DNA of 62,442 bases from Myxococcales bacterium (GTDB lineage Bacteria > Myxococcota_A > UBA796 > GCA-2862545). Numbering within the stretch: the first letter of the stretch is position 1; each line of letters begins with the position of its first letter. The stretch spans positions 1 to 62,442 of the forward strand of contig JAHQVJ010000075.1 in assembly GCA_019634415.1 (NCBI GenBank), given 5' to 3'. Shown piece after piece: positions 1-8,024 of the stretch. Below the pieces are notes generated by a model, which was not told the DNA's origin, searched no databases, and was given only the letters and a program-made list of their open reading frames with translations. The translations under genes and the position numbers were made by a program.

Positions 1-6
1 CGTCGC

Positions 7-861
7 TCATGGTGCGAAACCCGCGGGTGGAGCGCTCCAATCTTCCGTGTGGTCGGCGCACCACTCCCACACGTTGCCCAGCATGTCGTATAGGCCCCAT
101 GGGTTGGGAGCCTTGGTCGCTACGGGCATCGTGGAGTCGACGCCAAACCAGGCCACGTCCTCGACCTTGCCGTACCGAGCTTCGGTGGTGCCCGCACGGC
201 AGGCGTATTCCCACTCCGCCTCTGTCGGCAGACGCCATGTCAGGCCGTCCGGCAGCCCCTCGAGGAACCCTTGGCAGTCGTCCCACGAGACCTGCTCTAC
301 GGGGCGGCTGGGCCAGTCCTCGCCGTCCCGGAAGTGGCTCGGGTTCGCGCCAATCACGTCGAGCCACTGCGCCTGTGCCACCGGCGTCTCTCCGAGCCAG
401 AAGCCGCGCGAGATCCGCACAGGGTGCCGGGGCTCGTTCATCCAGCGTCCCTCTTCGTCTTCCGGAGAGCCCATCAGGAACTCCCCAGCAGGGATCCACC
501 GGAGACGAAACCCCGCCACCTCGACGCACAAGCCGTGCTCGTCCAGCGTCAGGCGTTCGGCCCACGCCACGCCAAAGCGCCTGAGCAACGCGTCTCCTGC
601 CCGCTGTTCCCGCAGCGCATCCACCAGGACGCCCATGTCGTCTTGGTCCAACAATCCCGCCTTCCTCGGCGCGTTCCGCTCCTCGTCCCCGGCAGGATGG
701 CCACGAGCTCCACCTGTGGCCAAGCGAAAGCCCAAGTAGTCGACGCGGAGGCCAGGGGGATCGGCGAAGCGAGAGGCTGCACGCACGCTGCGCGCCTGGT
801 AGTCCCAGCTGCCTCCACGGTACACACGCAGCGGGCCTGCGGTTCCAACCGGGTCGATCAT
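7..861 (-). CDS. FGE/SUMF1-fold protein with its two halves in permuted order
   Basis: The 284-residue product begins at an ATG that overlaps the preceding stop as ATGA. Residues 5-49 read like the C-terminal end of an FGE-sulfatase (SUMF1) domain: a D-P-V-G start, then R-V-Y-R-G-G-S-W, and a closing L-G-F-R-L-A. From about residue 76 a second unit starts; it contains the N-terminal core of the same fold (W-I-P-A-G-E-F-L-M-G-S, W-R-L-P-T-E-A-E-W-E-Y, N-V-W-E-W-C) and then stops before its own RGGSW end. The ORF may therefore be a remnant of two tandem FGE genes, and ATG 636 is a possible true start for the second. The Cys pair of true formylglycine-generating enzymes is absent from the RGGSW segment, so I do not expect sulfatase activation. 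An ATGA at 7-10 suggests another gene runs off the left edge. Confidence 0.6.
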   Translation of the reverse strand: MIDPVGTAGPLRVYRGGSWDYQARSVRAASRFADPPGLRVDYLGFRLATGGARGHPAGDEERNAPRKAGLLDQDDMGVLVDALREQRAGDALLRRFGVAWAERLTLDEHGLCVEVAGFRLRWIPAGEFLMGSPEDEEGRWMNEPRHPVRISRGFWLGETPVAQAQWLDVIGANPSHFRDGEDWPSRPVEQVSWDDCQGFLEGLPDGLTWRLPTEAEWEYACRAGTTEARYGKVEDVAWFGVDSTMPVATKAPNPWGLYDMLGNVWEWCADHTEDWSAPPAGFAP

Positions 862-1159
862 GCGCCACCTCGCACGGCAAGTAGCGCTCTCGCCGCGGCC
901 TCGGCGAGGGTGGAGCCCTCCGCCGACCAGCCCGGACCCCAGATCAGGAACCGCGCACCCAGCAAGCCCAGGCCCTCCCGCCTGACGCACCAGTCACCGG
1001 GCAGCATCCCGAGCAGCACGCCGCCGGTCGGTTCATGGTTCAGGTCGGGCACTCCGCCTGGGGGAGGCGGGGCCATGTCCTCGCCCACGTCCACCACGGC
1101 GCAGCCACGAGGCGCTGCGCGAGATCCACGAGCTCGGGGGCGACGGCATCGTCGAGCAC
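858..1159 (-). pseudogene. Small conserved protein, split by one frameshift
   Basis: Two reading frames join to make one plausible protein. A GTG at 1159 opens a frame that carries an E-L-V-D-L-A-Q-R-L-V stretch and a P-W-W-T-W motif and then stops. The next frame, entered around 1060-1075, continues with P-D-L-N-H-E-P-T, V-L-L-G-M-L-P-G-D and an alanine-rich end at 858. From memory, this order (WW-T-W, then PDL...P, then LL, then an ATxxEAxARALL-like tail) is common in small proteins of Myxococcota accessory regions, but I cannot name the family. The 3' end overlaps the FGE-like gene by ATGA. One missing or extra base would explain the break; a sequencing error is equally possible. Confidence 0.4.
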
Positions 1160-1559
1160 CAGCTCAGCAGCGCGGCGCGGCGGTTGATCGGACCGTCACA
1201 CCAAGGCTCGCAGTAGCCGTCGACGTCGATCTCGCCTTCGCACTCGCAGCAGTGTTCGGTGTCCTCTGGGCCCACGCTCAGCGTGTCGGCCAGGCGCTCT
1301 ACGTAGCTGCGCACGTAGGCCAGGGCCGGTAGACGCCGAGGGGGCCAGGCTCGATGCTCGACCCCGGCGCGTAGTCGCCCTCGTGGTTGCAGTCGAAACC
1401 GAACCACCAGCCGCCGTCGGCGGCACTGCCTGGAGCGGCGACGAGCCCGTGGTAGCTCAGGCCCCCATGGACGTCGGCCTCGACGTCGGCACGCTCCAGG
1501 CCCGCTGACCAGGCGGAACCCATCCCTGCGTGCTCGAACTCCTCGTGGTCCGGGCCCAC
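1033..1559 (-). pseudogene. HGGL...WWFGFDC conserved protein with a frameshift near 1325
   Basis: The first frame (GTG at 1559 or ATG at 1526) carries V-H-G-G-L-S-Y and then W-W-F-G-F-D-C-N-H-E-G-D, motifs I recognise from a widespread family of conserved hypothetical proteins in phage-like and accessory regions. It runs to V-Y-R, where the family normally continues with a L-A-Y-V-R helix. That helix is present, but in the neighbouring frame (A-L-A-Y-V-R-S-Y-V-E-R-L-A), with a Cys-rich tail (C-C-E-C, Y-C-E-P-W-C). The break lies around 1320-1328 on the plus coordinate. Either the gene is decaying or the assembly lost one base. No function is known to me. Confidence 0.45.
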
Positions 1560-1702
1560 GAGGCGACGGTCACGAGGCCCACCACAGCGAGCTCGACGCC
1601 GTAGCTGGACGGTGCCGTGGCGAGCAGGTGGACGAAGTAGCACCACAGAGCCGTGCTGACGGCGATGGCCAAGCGCCACGCAACGCTCGTGGTGAACCCC
1701 AT
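1457..1702 (-). CDS. Small two-helix membrane protein
   Basis: An 81-residue product starting with ATG at 1702. Residues about 6-25 and 29-46 are hydrophobic and could form a helical hairpin; the rest is basic and Ser/Thr-rich. It overlaps the start of the HGGL/WWFGFDC remnant in another frame, so only the first 50 or so residues may be meaningful. I do not recognise a family. It is listed because the two hydrophobic segments are unusual in a GC-rich shadow frame, but it may still be spurious. Confidence 0.3.
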   Translation of the reverse strand: MGFTTSVAWRLAIAVSTALWCYFVHLLATAPSSYGVELAVVGLVTVASWARTTRSSSTQGWVPPGQRAWSVPTSRPTSMGA

Positions 1703-2011
1703 GGATCGGCAGGATCCGCTGTTCACGTCTCGGGACACCCCGACCTCGCGGCACTCCGACGGCCGCGCTCCTCATGCGGCTGGGATGTGGCCAGACCTAC
1801 ACCCGTCCCCATCCGGGCGGACACACGCAAATCCGCCGACACGTGTGCCTACGGCCCCCTGCTGGCCGATCTCGTGGCCACCCCATGCGCCGGCGACGTC
1901 GAGGGACTGGACGCCACGTCGGACGTGCTCGCCGAACAGGCCTGGCAAGGAGAGGAGCTTGCCGGGCCGGTGACGCTCGGCGAGCCAGCGAGGTGGACAG
2001 CCCCGCGGGTC

Positions 2012-2185
2012 TCAGAACTCATCTTCGCAGCCGTATAGCCGGGGAGAGGCGGTGGCGCTGACGGTGGTCCCCGTCGGCCCAGATGTGTCGGACGTCATGC
2101 CCCACTCGGACTGACCGGCAACTCTACTATACGTAGTGAGCGTGTTGCGCTCCACACCGAGGAGCACGGCAAGGCCTTCCTTCAT
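2012..2185 (-). CDS. Possible 57-residue ORF coupled to the Sel1 gene
   Basis: The ATG at 2185-2183 overlaps the TGA of the upstream Sel1-type gene as ATGA, the coupling used throughout this window. The product has 57 codons before a TGA at 2014-2012. Residues 8-16 read L-L-G-V-E-R-N-T-L, identical to part of the C-terminal DNA-binding helix of the NtrC-type regulator at 4283-5536, and the DNA is near-identical over about 26 nt. The rest is Ser/Thr/Gly-rich with no recognisable domain. It may be a small coupled gene or a scrap of a former regulator. Confidence 0.3.
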   Translation of the reverse strand: MKEGLAVLLGVERNTLTTYSRVAGQSEWGMTSDTSGPTGTTVSATASPRLYGCEDEF

Positions 2186-3009
2186 GGGCCGTACTCGTCG
2201 TACACCGAGATCCGGTAGTGGCCACAGCGCCTGCGCTGGACGTCCTCCCGAAGCGTGAAACCACTGATGCAGGCGGAGGGCTTGTCGCCAGCGCCGCCGT
2301 CGCAGACCGCGCTGACGAGCGCTTCGTCAATGTCCGAGGGGTCCGCGCATGCCACGAGGAGACAGGCCGGCCCCCTGCCGTACTCGGGGGGCGGCTCGGC
2401 GCACGTGGTCATGGCGATCCGACGCACTTCGTCGAGGTCTTCGTCGTCCGCGAACATCATGTGAGCCAGGTCAGAACACCCCTTCGTGCTCTTGTTGGCG
2501 CAGGCATCGGCGTACAGCTGTCGCGCGCGAGCTCGGTCTTGCCCGACACCTTGGCCGGTCCGGTAGGCGTCGCCCAGTGCAGCACACGCCACCTGCTCCC
2601 AATCCGCCCCGTTCGTCTCCGCATTCCAGAAGTCGCCTGGGGTCGTGCGGTGACATATCCGCCCGTACAGGGTCGCCGACCGCTCGTGGCCATCTTCGTA
2701 GCGGCCGAGCAAGCCAGCCATCACGACACAGTCGTCCAAGTCACCAGCGGCGCATCCAGGCGCCAGGCCGTCGACGGCCCGCCGGTCCCGGAGGCGGGCC
2801 ACGTTGGACGACACCTGGCGCCCGTGGTCCACCTGCATGCGTTCTTGGGCGACCCCCTCGAGTCCGAGATCGAGAACCACACGGCAGGCGAGGGAGTCCT
2901 TGTCAGCCAAGCAGGCATACCCGAGACGTTCGAGCAGCGAGGGGCCGCCCAGGGAGATGGCGACGAGAATGGTGAGCGCGAACGCGCCAGCAAGTACTCT
3001 GCGACTCAT
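2182..3009 (-). CDS. Membrane-anchored, Cys-rich Sel1/TPR-repeat protein
   Basis: The product is 275 residues. Its start ATG at 3009 overlaps the TGA of the OmpA-like gene as ATGA, and this choice places a basic M-S-R-R start directly before a hydrophobic helix (residues 5-21), giving a signal anchor or uncleaved signal. The body has Sel1-like helical repeats, clearest where a tyrosine, R-T-G-Q-G-V-G and a D-R-A-R-A-R-Q-L-Y-A-D-A-C segment follow one another, and at least ten cysteines, as in Hcp-like secreted Sel1 proteins. It probably acts outside the cytoplasm as a binding scaffold. Coupling to the OmpA-like protein suggests they work together. The specific partner is unknown. Confidence 0.65.
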   Translation of the reverse strand: MSRRVLAGAFALTILVAISLGGPSLLERLGYACLADKDSLACRVVLDLGLEGVAQERMQVDHGRQVSSNVARLRDRRAVDGLAPGCAAGDLDDCVVMAGLLGRYEDGHERSATLYGRICHRTTPGDFWNAETNGADWEQVACAALGDAYRTGQGVGQDRARARQLYADACANKSTKGCSDLAHMMFADDEDLDEVRRIAMTTCAEPPPEYGRGPACLLVACADPSDIDEALVSAVCDGGAGDKPSACISGFTLREDVQRRRCGHYRISVYDEYGP

Positions 3010-3977
3010 CTCCGCCTTCCTCCACCCGCGCGTGGCGCCGCTGCCGGCTTCTGCTTCTTCCCCCTCTTCTTCGTCTGTGCCAGGCCGAGGGCGTTCTCCT
3101 TGCATCCCGGACACTGCTCATCCAGGCCGCCCATCTCGGCCCGACCTCGGGTTTCTGGGTTGGCGGACGTTCCGGCCAGCCCGAACACCGTGGAGCCTTC
3201 GTAGTCCTCGTAGAGTTGGCTTCGCCGTCCTGGGCTCATCCACCCCTTGAATGCAGCCTCCCACGCCTCGATGTCGGGCTTCAGGTCTTCGTCGTTGAAC
3301 TTGCCAGCTGGCACCTCGGTGTTTCGCCACGCCTGCTCCACGGCCATGGCGTATCGGTATGTCGACCTGATGAACGGATGATCCTCGTCTGGCTGGCGGG
3401 CACAGATGAACGCACAGTCCTCGCCCCACCAGTCGCCTTCCGTCTCTTCCTCTTCGATCGACGGGCAGCAATCGACCCAAACATCCACGCGACGTGCGTG
3501 AGCAAGGTCGTCAGAATCCACCTCCCCCCATCCCTCAGCGATAGCAACCAACAATCCAGACTTGCGCTCGATGAACTTGGCTACCGCCAGCGCACGGCGC
3601 ATGGACAGCCCTTGATTGTGCTTCTCGCTCCCAGTCCTGTCGGCGAATCCCTCGACTCGGATCGTGGTGTTGGTCATGGTGCAGCCGTCCTCCACGAGGT
3701 CGCCGATGAGGTCCCGCATGGCGTCCTTGTCGGCTCCGTCCAGCTGGTGCGAATCATGCTCGAAGTGCACCACACCCAAGGGTGCCGATTCCTCACCCGC
3801 CCACGGCGTCGCCCGCGACTCATCCTGCTCGGCTTCGCATTGGCCGGAGCCGAGTGAGAGATCTGCCTGCCTGGAGGCGTTTCCGTGAGGCGCGAGCCCG
3901 AGCTGAGGGATCGCCCCCTGCTGGACCGTCGCTGGCTCCTGCCCGTGCTGCCGCGGTTGCTCGTGCTGCCGACTCAT
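3006..3977 (-). CDS. OmpA-like (peptidoglycan-binding) domain protein without signal peptide
   Basis: The product is 323 residues, with ATG at 3977 chosen because an AGGGGAG ribosome-binding site lies 5-6 nt upstream. Residues about 70-165 form an OmpA-like domain: H-F-E-H-D-S-H-Q-L near the start, then V-E-G-F-A-D-R-T-G and N-Q-G-L-S-M-R-R-A, the two conserved motifs that contact meso-diaminopimelate in this family. No signal peptide or membrane helix is visible, and the 65-residue N-terminus is Gln/Gly-rich and disordered. The C-terminal half is unassigned, with a C-P-G-C pair and a very basic tail. A cytoplasmic OmpA-like protein is odd; such proteins occur in phage-tail-like particles, but no tail genes are seen here. 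Confidence 0.6.
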   Translation of the reverse strand: MSRQHEQPRQHGQEPATVQQGAIPQLGLAPHGNASRQADLSLGSGQCEAEQDESRATPWAGEESAPLGVVHFEHDSHQLDGADKDAMRDLIGDLVEDGCTMTNTTIRVEGFADRTGSEKHNQGLSMRRALAVAKFIERKSGLLVAIAEGWGEVDSDDLAHARRVDVWVDCCPSIEEEETEGDWWGEDCAFICARQPDEDHPFIRSTYRYAMAVEQAWRNTEVPAGKFNDEDLKPDIEAWEAAFKGWMSPGRRSQLYEDYEGSTVFGLAGTSANPETRGRAEMGGLDEQCPGCKENALGLAQTKKRGKKQKPAAAPRAGGGRRR

Positions 3978-4282
3978 GGCCGCTCCCCTGGTCCCTGACC
4001 TGCCAGATGGAGGCAAGATCCGAGCCAGGAGCAGCCGGAAGCAGAAACGGACGCCACAAGCGGATCTGCGTCCACCAGAGGCGACGGAAGTCTCGACCGA
4101 CCTTCGTCGGACCTTCGTCAGTCATCAGGCACTGGCATGCACCACGACCTGCGATGCGACTGCGTCGCCCGACCTACGAAGGCGGAGCGGAGGCGACACG
4201 GGTTGCACCAGCCCTCGGGCTGTCGATGCCACGCTCGTGCGAGCAAAGCGGACTTCGGGTCGCTACGATCTGGACCAGCCCA
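3978..4282. other. Intergenic stretch between response regulator and OmpA-like gene
   Basis: About 305 bases without a convincing gene. The only clear signal is the AGGGGAG ribosome-binding site for the OmpA-like gene at its left end. Short imperfect repeats of a C-C-G-A-C-C-T-T/A-C-G type occur near 4097-4110 and 4169-4182, but no stem followed by a T-run and no confident promoter was found. Confidence 0.5.
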
Positions 4283-5536
4283 TCACTTGTCGAGCAGCCC
4301 GTACTTGTTGAGCTTGTAGCGAAGGGTGTTGCGCTCCACCCCCAGGAGCCGCCCCGCTGCCGCCCGGTCGCCCCCCGAGCGCCGCAGCGCCTCCACCAGG
4401 ATCCGCCGCTCCATGCCCTCCAGGTAGCTGGCCAGCGAGAACCCCGTCTCCAGCTTCGGCAGGCCCGGGCCCGAGTCCTCGATCACGTCGAGGTTGAAGC
4501 CCTCGGGTCCCAGCACCACCGTGCGCTCTGCCAAGTTCAGCAGCTCCCGGATGTTGCCCGGCCAGTAGTGGCGCTCGAGCTGCTCCATGGCGTGTGGCGG
4601 CAGCGTGGGCAGCGGTCGCCCGTAGCGCTCCGCATACATCGACAGCCCCTCCACGAACAGCAGCTCGATGTCCTCGACCCGCCGGCGCAGTGGAGGCACG
4701 GAGATCAGCACCACGGCAAGCTGGTAGAACAGCTCCGGACGCAGCCCCCCCTCCGCCACCAGCCGGCGACTCTCGGGCCGCGCCGTGGCCACCACGCGCA
4801 CGCCCACGGGCAGCGACTGCAGCTGCCGAAACAGCTCTCGCTGCAGGTCCTCCGCGAGATCGTCGACGTTGGGAAGCAACACCGTGCCCGCCTCGGGCCA
4901 GGGCTCCTCTCGGGCCACGTTGCGGATGGTGAAGGGCGTGTCGTTCCCCTGCTCCTCGTCGCCCATGCGATGCAGTGTGCGAGCACTGAAGGCCCGACCC
5001 GAGCCCAGCTCCCCCTCGATCCACACCGCGGACGGAACCCCTGCTGCCCGCTGCAGCATCGCCGTGAGATCCTTCGAGGCCTGGCTCTCGGCACGCACCC
5101 CCTCCCGCACCTGCTGCACGTCGGACGACGTGGCGCCGGAGCGGATCTCGTCGAGGCGAGAGGCCACCTGCTCCACGGTGACCGGCTTCGTCAGGAAGTC
5201 GCGCGCGCCCAAGTGCATGGCCCGCACCGCGATGTCCACCGCACCGTAGGCGGTGAACACGATGGTATCGATGGGCGGCGACACCCCCCGCGCTGCCTGC
5301 AGCACGGCCATGCCGTCGATGGGCTCCATCTTGAGATCCGTCAACACGACATGCGGCGGATCCGAGCGGATCCGATCGATGGCGGCCGCGCCATCGTAGA
5401 CCGCGTTCACCTCGTCGCCCTGCTTGCGGAGCAGCTTGGCGAGCGCATCTGCGCTGGACCGGTTGTCGTCCACCACCAGCACCTTCAACTGTTGCGTCGC
5501 ATCCACCCTGGTGTGCTCCTGCACCGACGATCTCAT
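4283..5536 (-). CDS. NtrC-type response regulator with degenerate AAA+ domain
   Basis: The product is 417 residues. Residues 18-130 are a receiver domain with acidic pair D23-D24, phosphoacceptor D67 and K117. An AAA+ module of the sigma-54-activator type follows, but Walker A reads G-E-L-G-S-G-R (175-181), with Arg in place of the ATP-binding Lys, and the GAFTGA loop that contacts sigma-54 is missing. The C-terminus (about 375-412) keeps the Fis-type helix-turn-helix. It probably binds DNA as a phosphorylation-controlled regulator that does not activate sigma-54 in the usual way. It sits 17 nt after its kinase and ends the Tad transcription unit, so pilus or surface-response control is likely. 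Function beyond that is inferred. Confidence 0.85.
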   Translation of the reverse strand: MRSSVQEHTRVDATQQLKVLVVDDNRSSADALAKLLRKQGDEVNAVYDGAAAIDRIRSDPPHVVLTDLKMEPIDGMAVLQAARGVSPPIDTIVFTAYGAVDIAVRAMHLGARDFLTKPVTVEQVASRLDEIRSGATSSDVQQVREGVRAESQASKDLTAMLQRAAGVPSAVWIEGELGSGRAFSARTLHRMGDEEQGNDTPFTIRNVAREEPWPEAGTVLLPNVDDLAEDLQRELFRQLQSLPVGVRVVATARPESRRLVAEGGLRPELFYQLAVVLISVPPLRRRVEDIELLFVEGLSMYAERYGRPLPTLPPHAMEQLERHYWPGNIRELLNLAERTVVLGPEGFNLDVIEDSGPGLPKLETGFSLASYLEGMERRILVEALRRSGGDRAAAGRLLGVERNTLRYKLNKYGLLDK

Positions 5537-5553
5537 CCTGTCATCCCAGCGAA

Positions 5554-6948
5554 TCAGAGCGGGTCACCGCCCTGTGACAGGTCCACCTGCTCGAGCGGGA
5601 TGCGGGCCTCGAACCTCGCTCCACCCAGGGGGGACGAGCCGTACCGGATGTAACCGTTGTGCGCCTCCACCACGCCCTTCACGAGCGCCAGTCCAAGGCC
5701 CGTACCCTCGGCCTTGGTGGTGAAGTCGGGATCGAACACCTGATCACGCAGCTCCTCGGGGATCCCGGGCCCGTTGTCGTCCACCACGATCACCACCCAC
5801 TGGGGCTCCTCCAGCACGGACATGCGCACCTCTCCGATGTGCTCGGGCACGGCCTGCAGCGCGTTGAGCACGAGGTTCTCGATGGAGCGCTTGAGCAAGG
5901 CCGCATCGAAGGGCAGCGGCGCCCACGACAGCGGCCCCAGGGTCAGACGGACGGAACGACTGTTGGCCTGCGGACGCCGCAGCGCGATCACCTGCTCCAC
6001 CAAGGGCGCGACGGGCTGACTGGTGATGCGCAACCGCAGCGAGCCCCGGGCGGCACTCTCGCGGAGCAAGCGATGCACCACCTGCTCCAGGGTGCGGATC
6101 TCGGCGTGGATCGACGAGGCGATCTCCCGCCGCTCGGCATCGTCGTCCTCCGACGCGATGAGCGAGGTGAGCAGCTCCAGCGACTGCAACGGGTTGCGGA
6201 TCTCGTGGGCCACGATGCGAGCCATCTCCTGGACCACCTCGATCCGGCCCAGGATGCCATCCTCACGGTCCTCCACGGATCGAGCCGCGGCGTTGAGACG
6301 ATCCACCAGCTCGTCGAGCTCGGCCAGACCGGTCTGCGCCATGCGAACGCCGCGCTCCCCTGCCCCGACCCCCGCCAAGGCTCCGCTGATCTCGGACAGC
6401 GGCCGCAGCAGCCGCAAGATCCCGAGCGCGGTGATGATCCCCACGAGCAGTCCGAGGAGGAGCACGACGGCGAAGACCTGCTGGGCAGGGCCGGCGGGCT
6501 CGAGCTGCACGGAGGCCACCACCACCACGTCCTCCCGCTGCACGCAGGAAACGGCCCACTGCTCCTGGCGAGACCGCTGCACCACGGACGCATCCCCGTC
6601 GGGCCGGATGCAGGCCTCCTGCACCACCGAAGACTCCAGGGGCGCGCCCAACACCACGGGCCCACCGGCGTCGAAGCTGACCTGAAGAGAGGCGACCTCG
6701 CTCTCGACACGAATGGCGTCGACGTCCGCGCTCAGGGAGTCCTCGTCCACGGGACGCTGCAGGTTGCGCAGGATCGAGTGCGTCGACAGCGCAGCTGCCT
6801 TGGTGCGAGCCAGCCCGAGCTCCTCCTCGGCCTGGATGATGATCCAGATCAGAGGGACCGCCGTGGGCAAGAATGCCACGGCGGCCAGAGCACCTGCCAT
6901 CGTGCCGAGCACGAGGGCCGCTGAAGGACTTCGAAGGGGGAGTTTCAT
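5554..6948 (-). CDS. Membrane sensor histidine kinase next to the Tad locus
   Basis: The product is 464 residues: one membrane helix at about 10-38, a periplasmic segment of roughly 120 residues with two cysteines, a second helix at about 158-180, a HAMP linker, a dimerisation domain with the H-E-I-R-N-P box (H248 is the expected phosphorylated residue), and an ATPase domain with N, D-N-G-P-G-I-P and G-T-G-L-G-L-A boxes. It is the cognate kinase of the regulator 17 nt downstream. It lies 42 nt after the small lipoprotein of the pilus operon, so co-transcription with the Tad genes is plausible. The sensed signal cannot be read from the sequence. Confidence 0.9.
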   Translation of the reverse strand: MKLPLRSPSAALVLGTMAGALAAVAFLPTAVPLIWIIIQAEEELGLARTKAAALSTHSILRNLQRPVDEDSLSADVDAIRVESEVASLQVSFDAGGPVVLGAPLESSVVQEACIRPDGDASVVQRSRQEQWAVSCVQREDVVVVASVQLEPAGPAQQVFAVVLLLGLLVGIITALGILRLLRPLSEISGALAGVGAGERGVRMAQTGLAELDELVDRLNAAARSVEDREDGILGRIEVVQEMARIVAHEIRNPLQSLELLTSLIASEDDDAERREIASSIHAEIRTLEQVVHRLLRESAARGSLRLRITSQPVAPLVEQVIALRRPQANSRSVRLTLGPLSWAPLPFDAALLKRSIENLVLNALQAVPEHIGEVRMSVLEEPQWVVIVVDDNGPGIPEELRDQVFDPDFTTKAEGTGLGLALVKGVVEAHNGYIRYGSSPLGGARFEARIPLEQVDLSQGGDPL

Positions 6949-6990
6949 CCGTAGCGCATTCCGTCTGCGCTACAGCGTATCCGCCTCGGG

Positions 6991-7236
6991 TCAGTCCACT
7001 GCGGAGCTGTCGGAATCTTCCTCGTCGGTGGTCTTCTCCTGCACGCGGATCCGGATGGCCTCGGCCTCGACCCCGTACAGCTGATAGTTGCTGGTGGCCA
7101 CAGACGTGCGCGTCAGATCGGCCTGGCTCACGACGGCCTCGGTGTACGCACGGCCGTGGTCATAGGTCAGATGCAAGGGCGATGCGCAACCTGCCAGCGT
7201 CAGGGCCGCAATGGCTGCGATCCGGGTCCTGGTCAC
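6991..7236 (-). CDS. Small lipoprotein of the Tad operon
   Basis: An 81-residue product with a GTG start that overlaps the upstream TPR gene's stop as GTGA. Residues 1-17 form a lipoprotein signal with a basic M-T-R-T-R start, a short hydrophobic core and the lipobox L-A-G-C. The mature part is polar, with an acidic Asp/Glu/Ser-rich end, and no known domain is visible. Small lipoproteins are frequent in Tad loci, where some help secretin assembly, but nothing in this sequence proves that role. Confidence 0.7.
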   Translation of the reverse strand: MTRTRIAAIAALTLAGCASPLHLTYDHGRAYTEAVVSQADLTRTSVATSNYQLYGVEAEAIRIRVQEKTTDEEDSDSSAVD

Positions 7237-8024
7237 GGGTCCTCCACCGGAGCCTCATCGGCGCCGTCCTCGGGGGGCCGAAGCTTGACCTTGGCCCCCA
7301 TATGGTTTGGATTGACGTTCAGCGCGCGTTCATACCACGAACGCGCCTTGTCGAAGCCGTCGAACCGCTCGACGCTCAGTCCCACGGTGTACGCGGCCTC
7401 GGACTTCTCCATGGTCGACTGCAGCGTGCGAAACGCCATCTCCACGCGACCATTGGCAGCCTGGGCAAGGCCCAGGTTGTTGCGATACTTCGCAACGGTG
7501 CCGTCGATGTGCACGGCTTCCTGCGCTGGCTCGAGCGCCTCGTCCTGACGCTCCATCGACATGAGCAGGAAGGCCAGATTCGTGCGCGATCGCGCATCGC
7601 TGTCGTCGAGGCGTCGGGCGCGCTCGCAGCGAGCCACGGCCTCCTCGATGCGCCCCTCCTCGGCGAAGAGCACACACAGCTCCGCCGAGGCCCGACCATC
7701 GCGGGGCATCTTGGACGCCGCCCGATCGAGCAAGCTCTCGGCCTCGCTCACGACCCCATCGAGGCGCATGGCCTTGCCTTGCAACAGATCGAGCTCGGGG
7801 GAGCCGAAGCCGTCGGCCCGCGCCTGCCGCACGATGTCCAGCGCCCCGACTGTGTTGCCGGAGTCGAGGAAGTCCCACGCGATTCCGACGCGAACCTCCT
7901 CACCGTGGGTCATCCAGCGAGGAAGGCCCTCGCTTAGGTCTTCGCCGGCCACCCGACGCGTGGCGCCACAACCCGATGCTGCGAGCATCGCCGCGGCGAC
8001 CAGTGCTGTGATGCTTCCCCTCAT
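7233..8024 (-). CDS. tadD: TadD-like TPR lipoprotein
   Basis: A 263-residue product; ATG 8024 overlaps the tadC stop as ATGA. A lipoprotein signal (M-R-G-S-I-T start, then a lipobox A-A-S-G-C ending at about residue 19) precedes a run of tetratricopeptide repeats: a cysteine-containing repeat with C-E-R-A-R-R-L, then N-L-A-F-L-L, N-N-L-G-L-A-Q-A and a closing Y-E-R-A-L-N-V-N-P. TadD proteins are outer-membrane-anchored TPR lipoproteins needed for Flp pilus assembly. Position directly after tadB and tadC supports the assignment, although TPR lipoproteins are hard to classify by sequence alone. Confidence 0.75.
   Translation of the reverse strand: MRGSITALVAAAMLAASGCGATRRVAGEDLSEGLPRWMTHGEEVRVGIAWDFLDSGNTVGALDIVRQARADGFGSPELDLLQGKAMRLDGVVSEAESLLDRAASKMPRDGRASAELCVLFAEEGRIEEAVARCERARRLDDSDARSRTNLAFLLMSMERQDEALEPAQEAVHIDGTVAKYRNNLGLAQAANGRVEMAFRTLQSTMEKSEAAYTVGLSVERFDGFDKARSWYERALNVNPNHMGAKVKLRPPEDGADEAPVEDP

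Noticed and set aside
690..860. Possible diversity-generating retroelement variable region, because the FGE fold with RGGSW and LGFRLA is used there
   Set aside because: No reverse transcriptase or template repeat is visible, and the segment is a normal FGE end with no adenine-rich signature.
1628..2061. Plus-strand open frames in the accessory region
   Set aside because: They oppose better-supported minus-strand motifs or lack any recognisable protein pattern.
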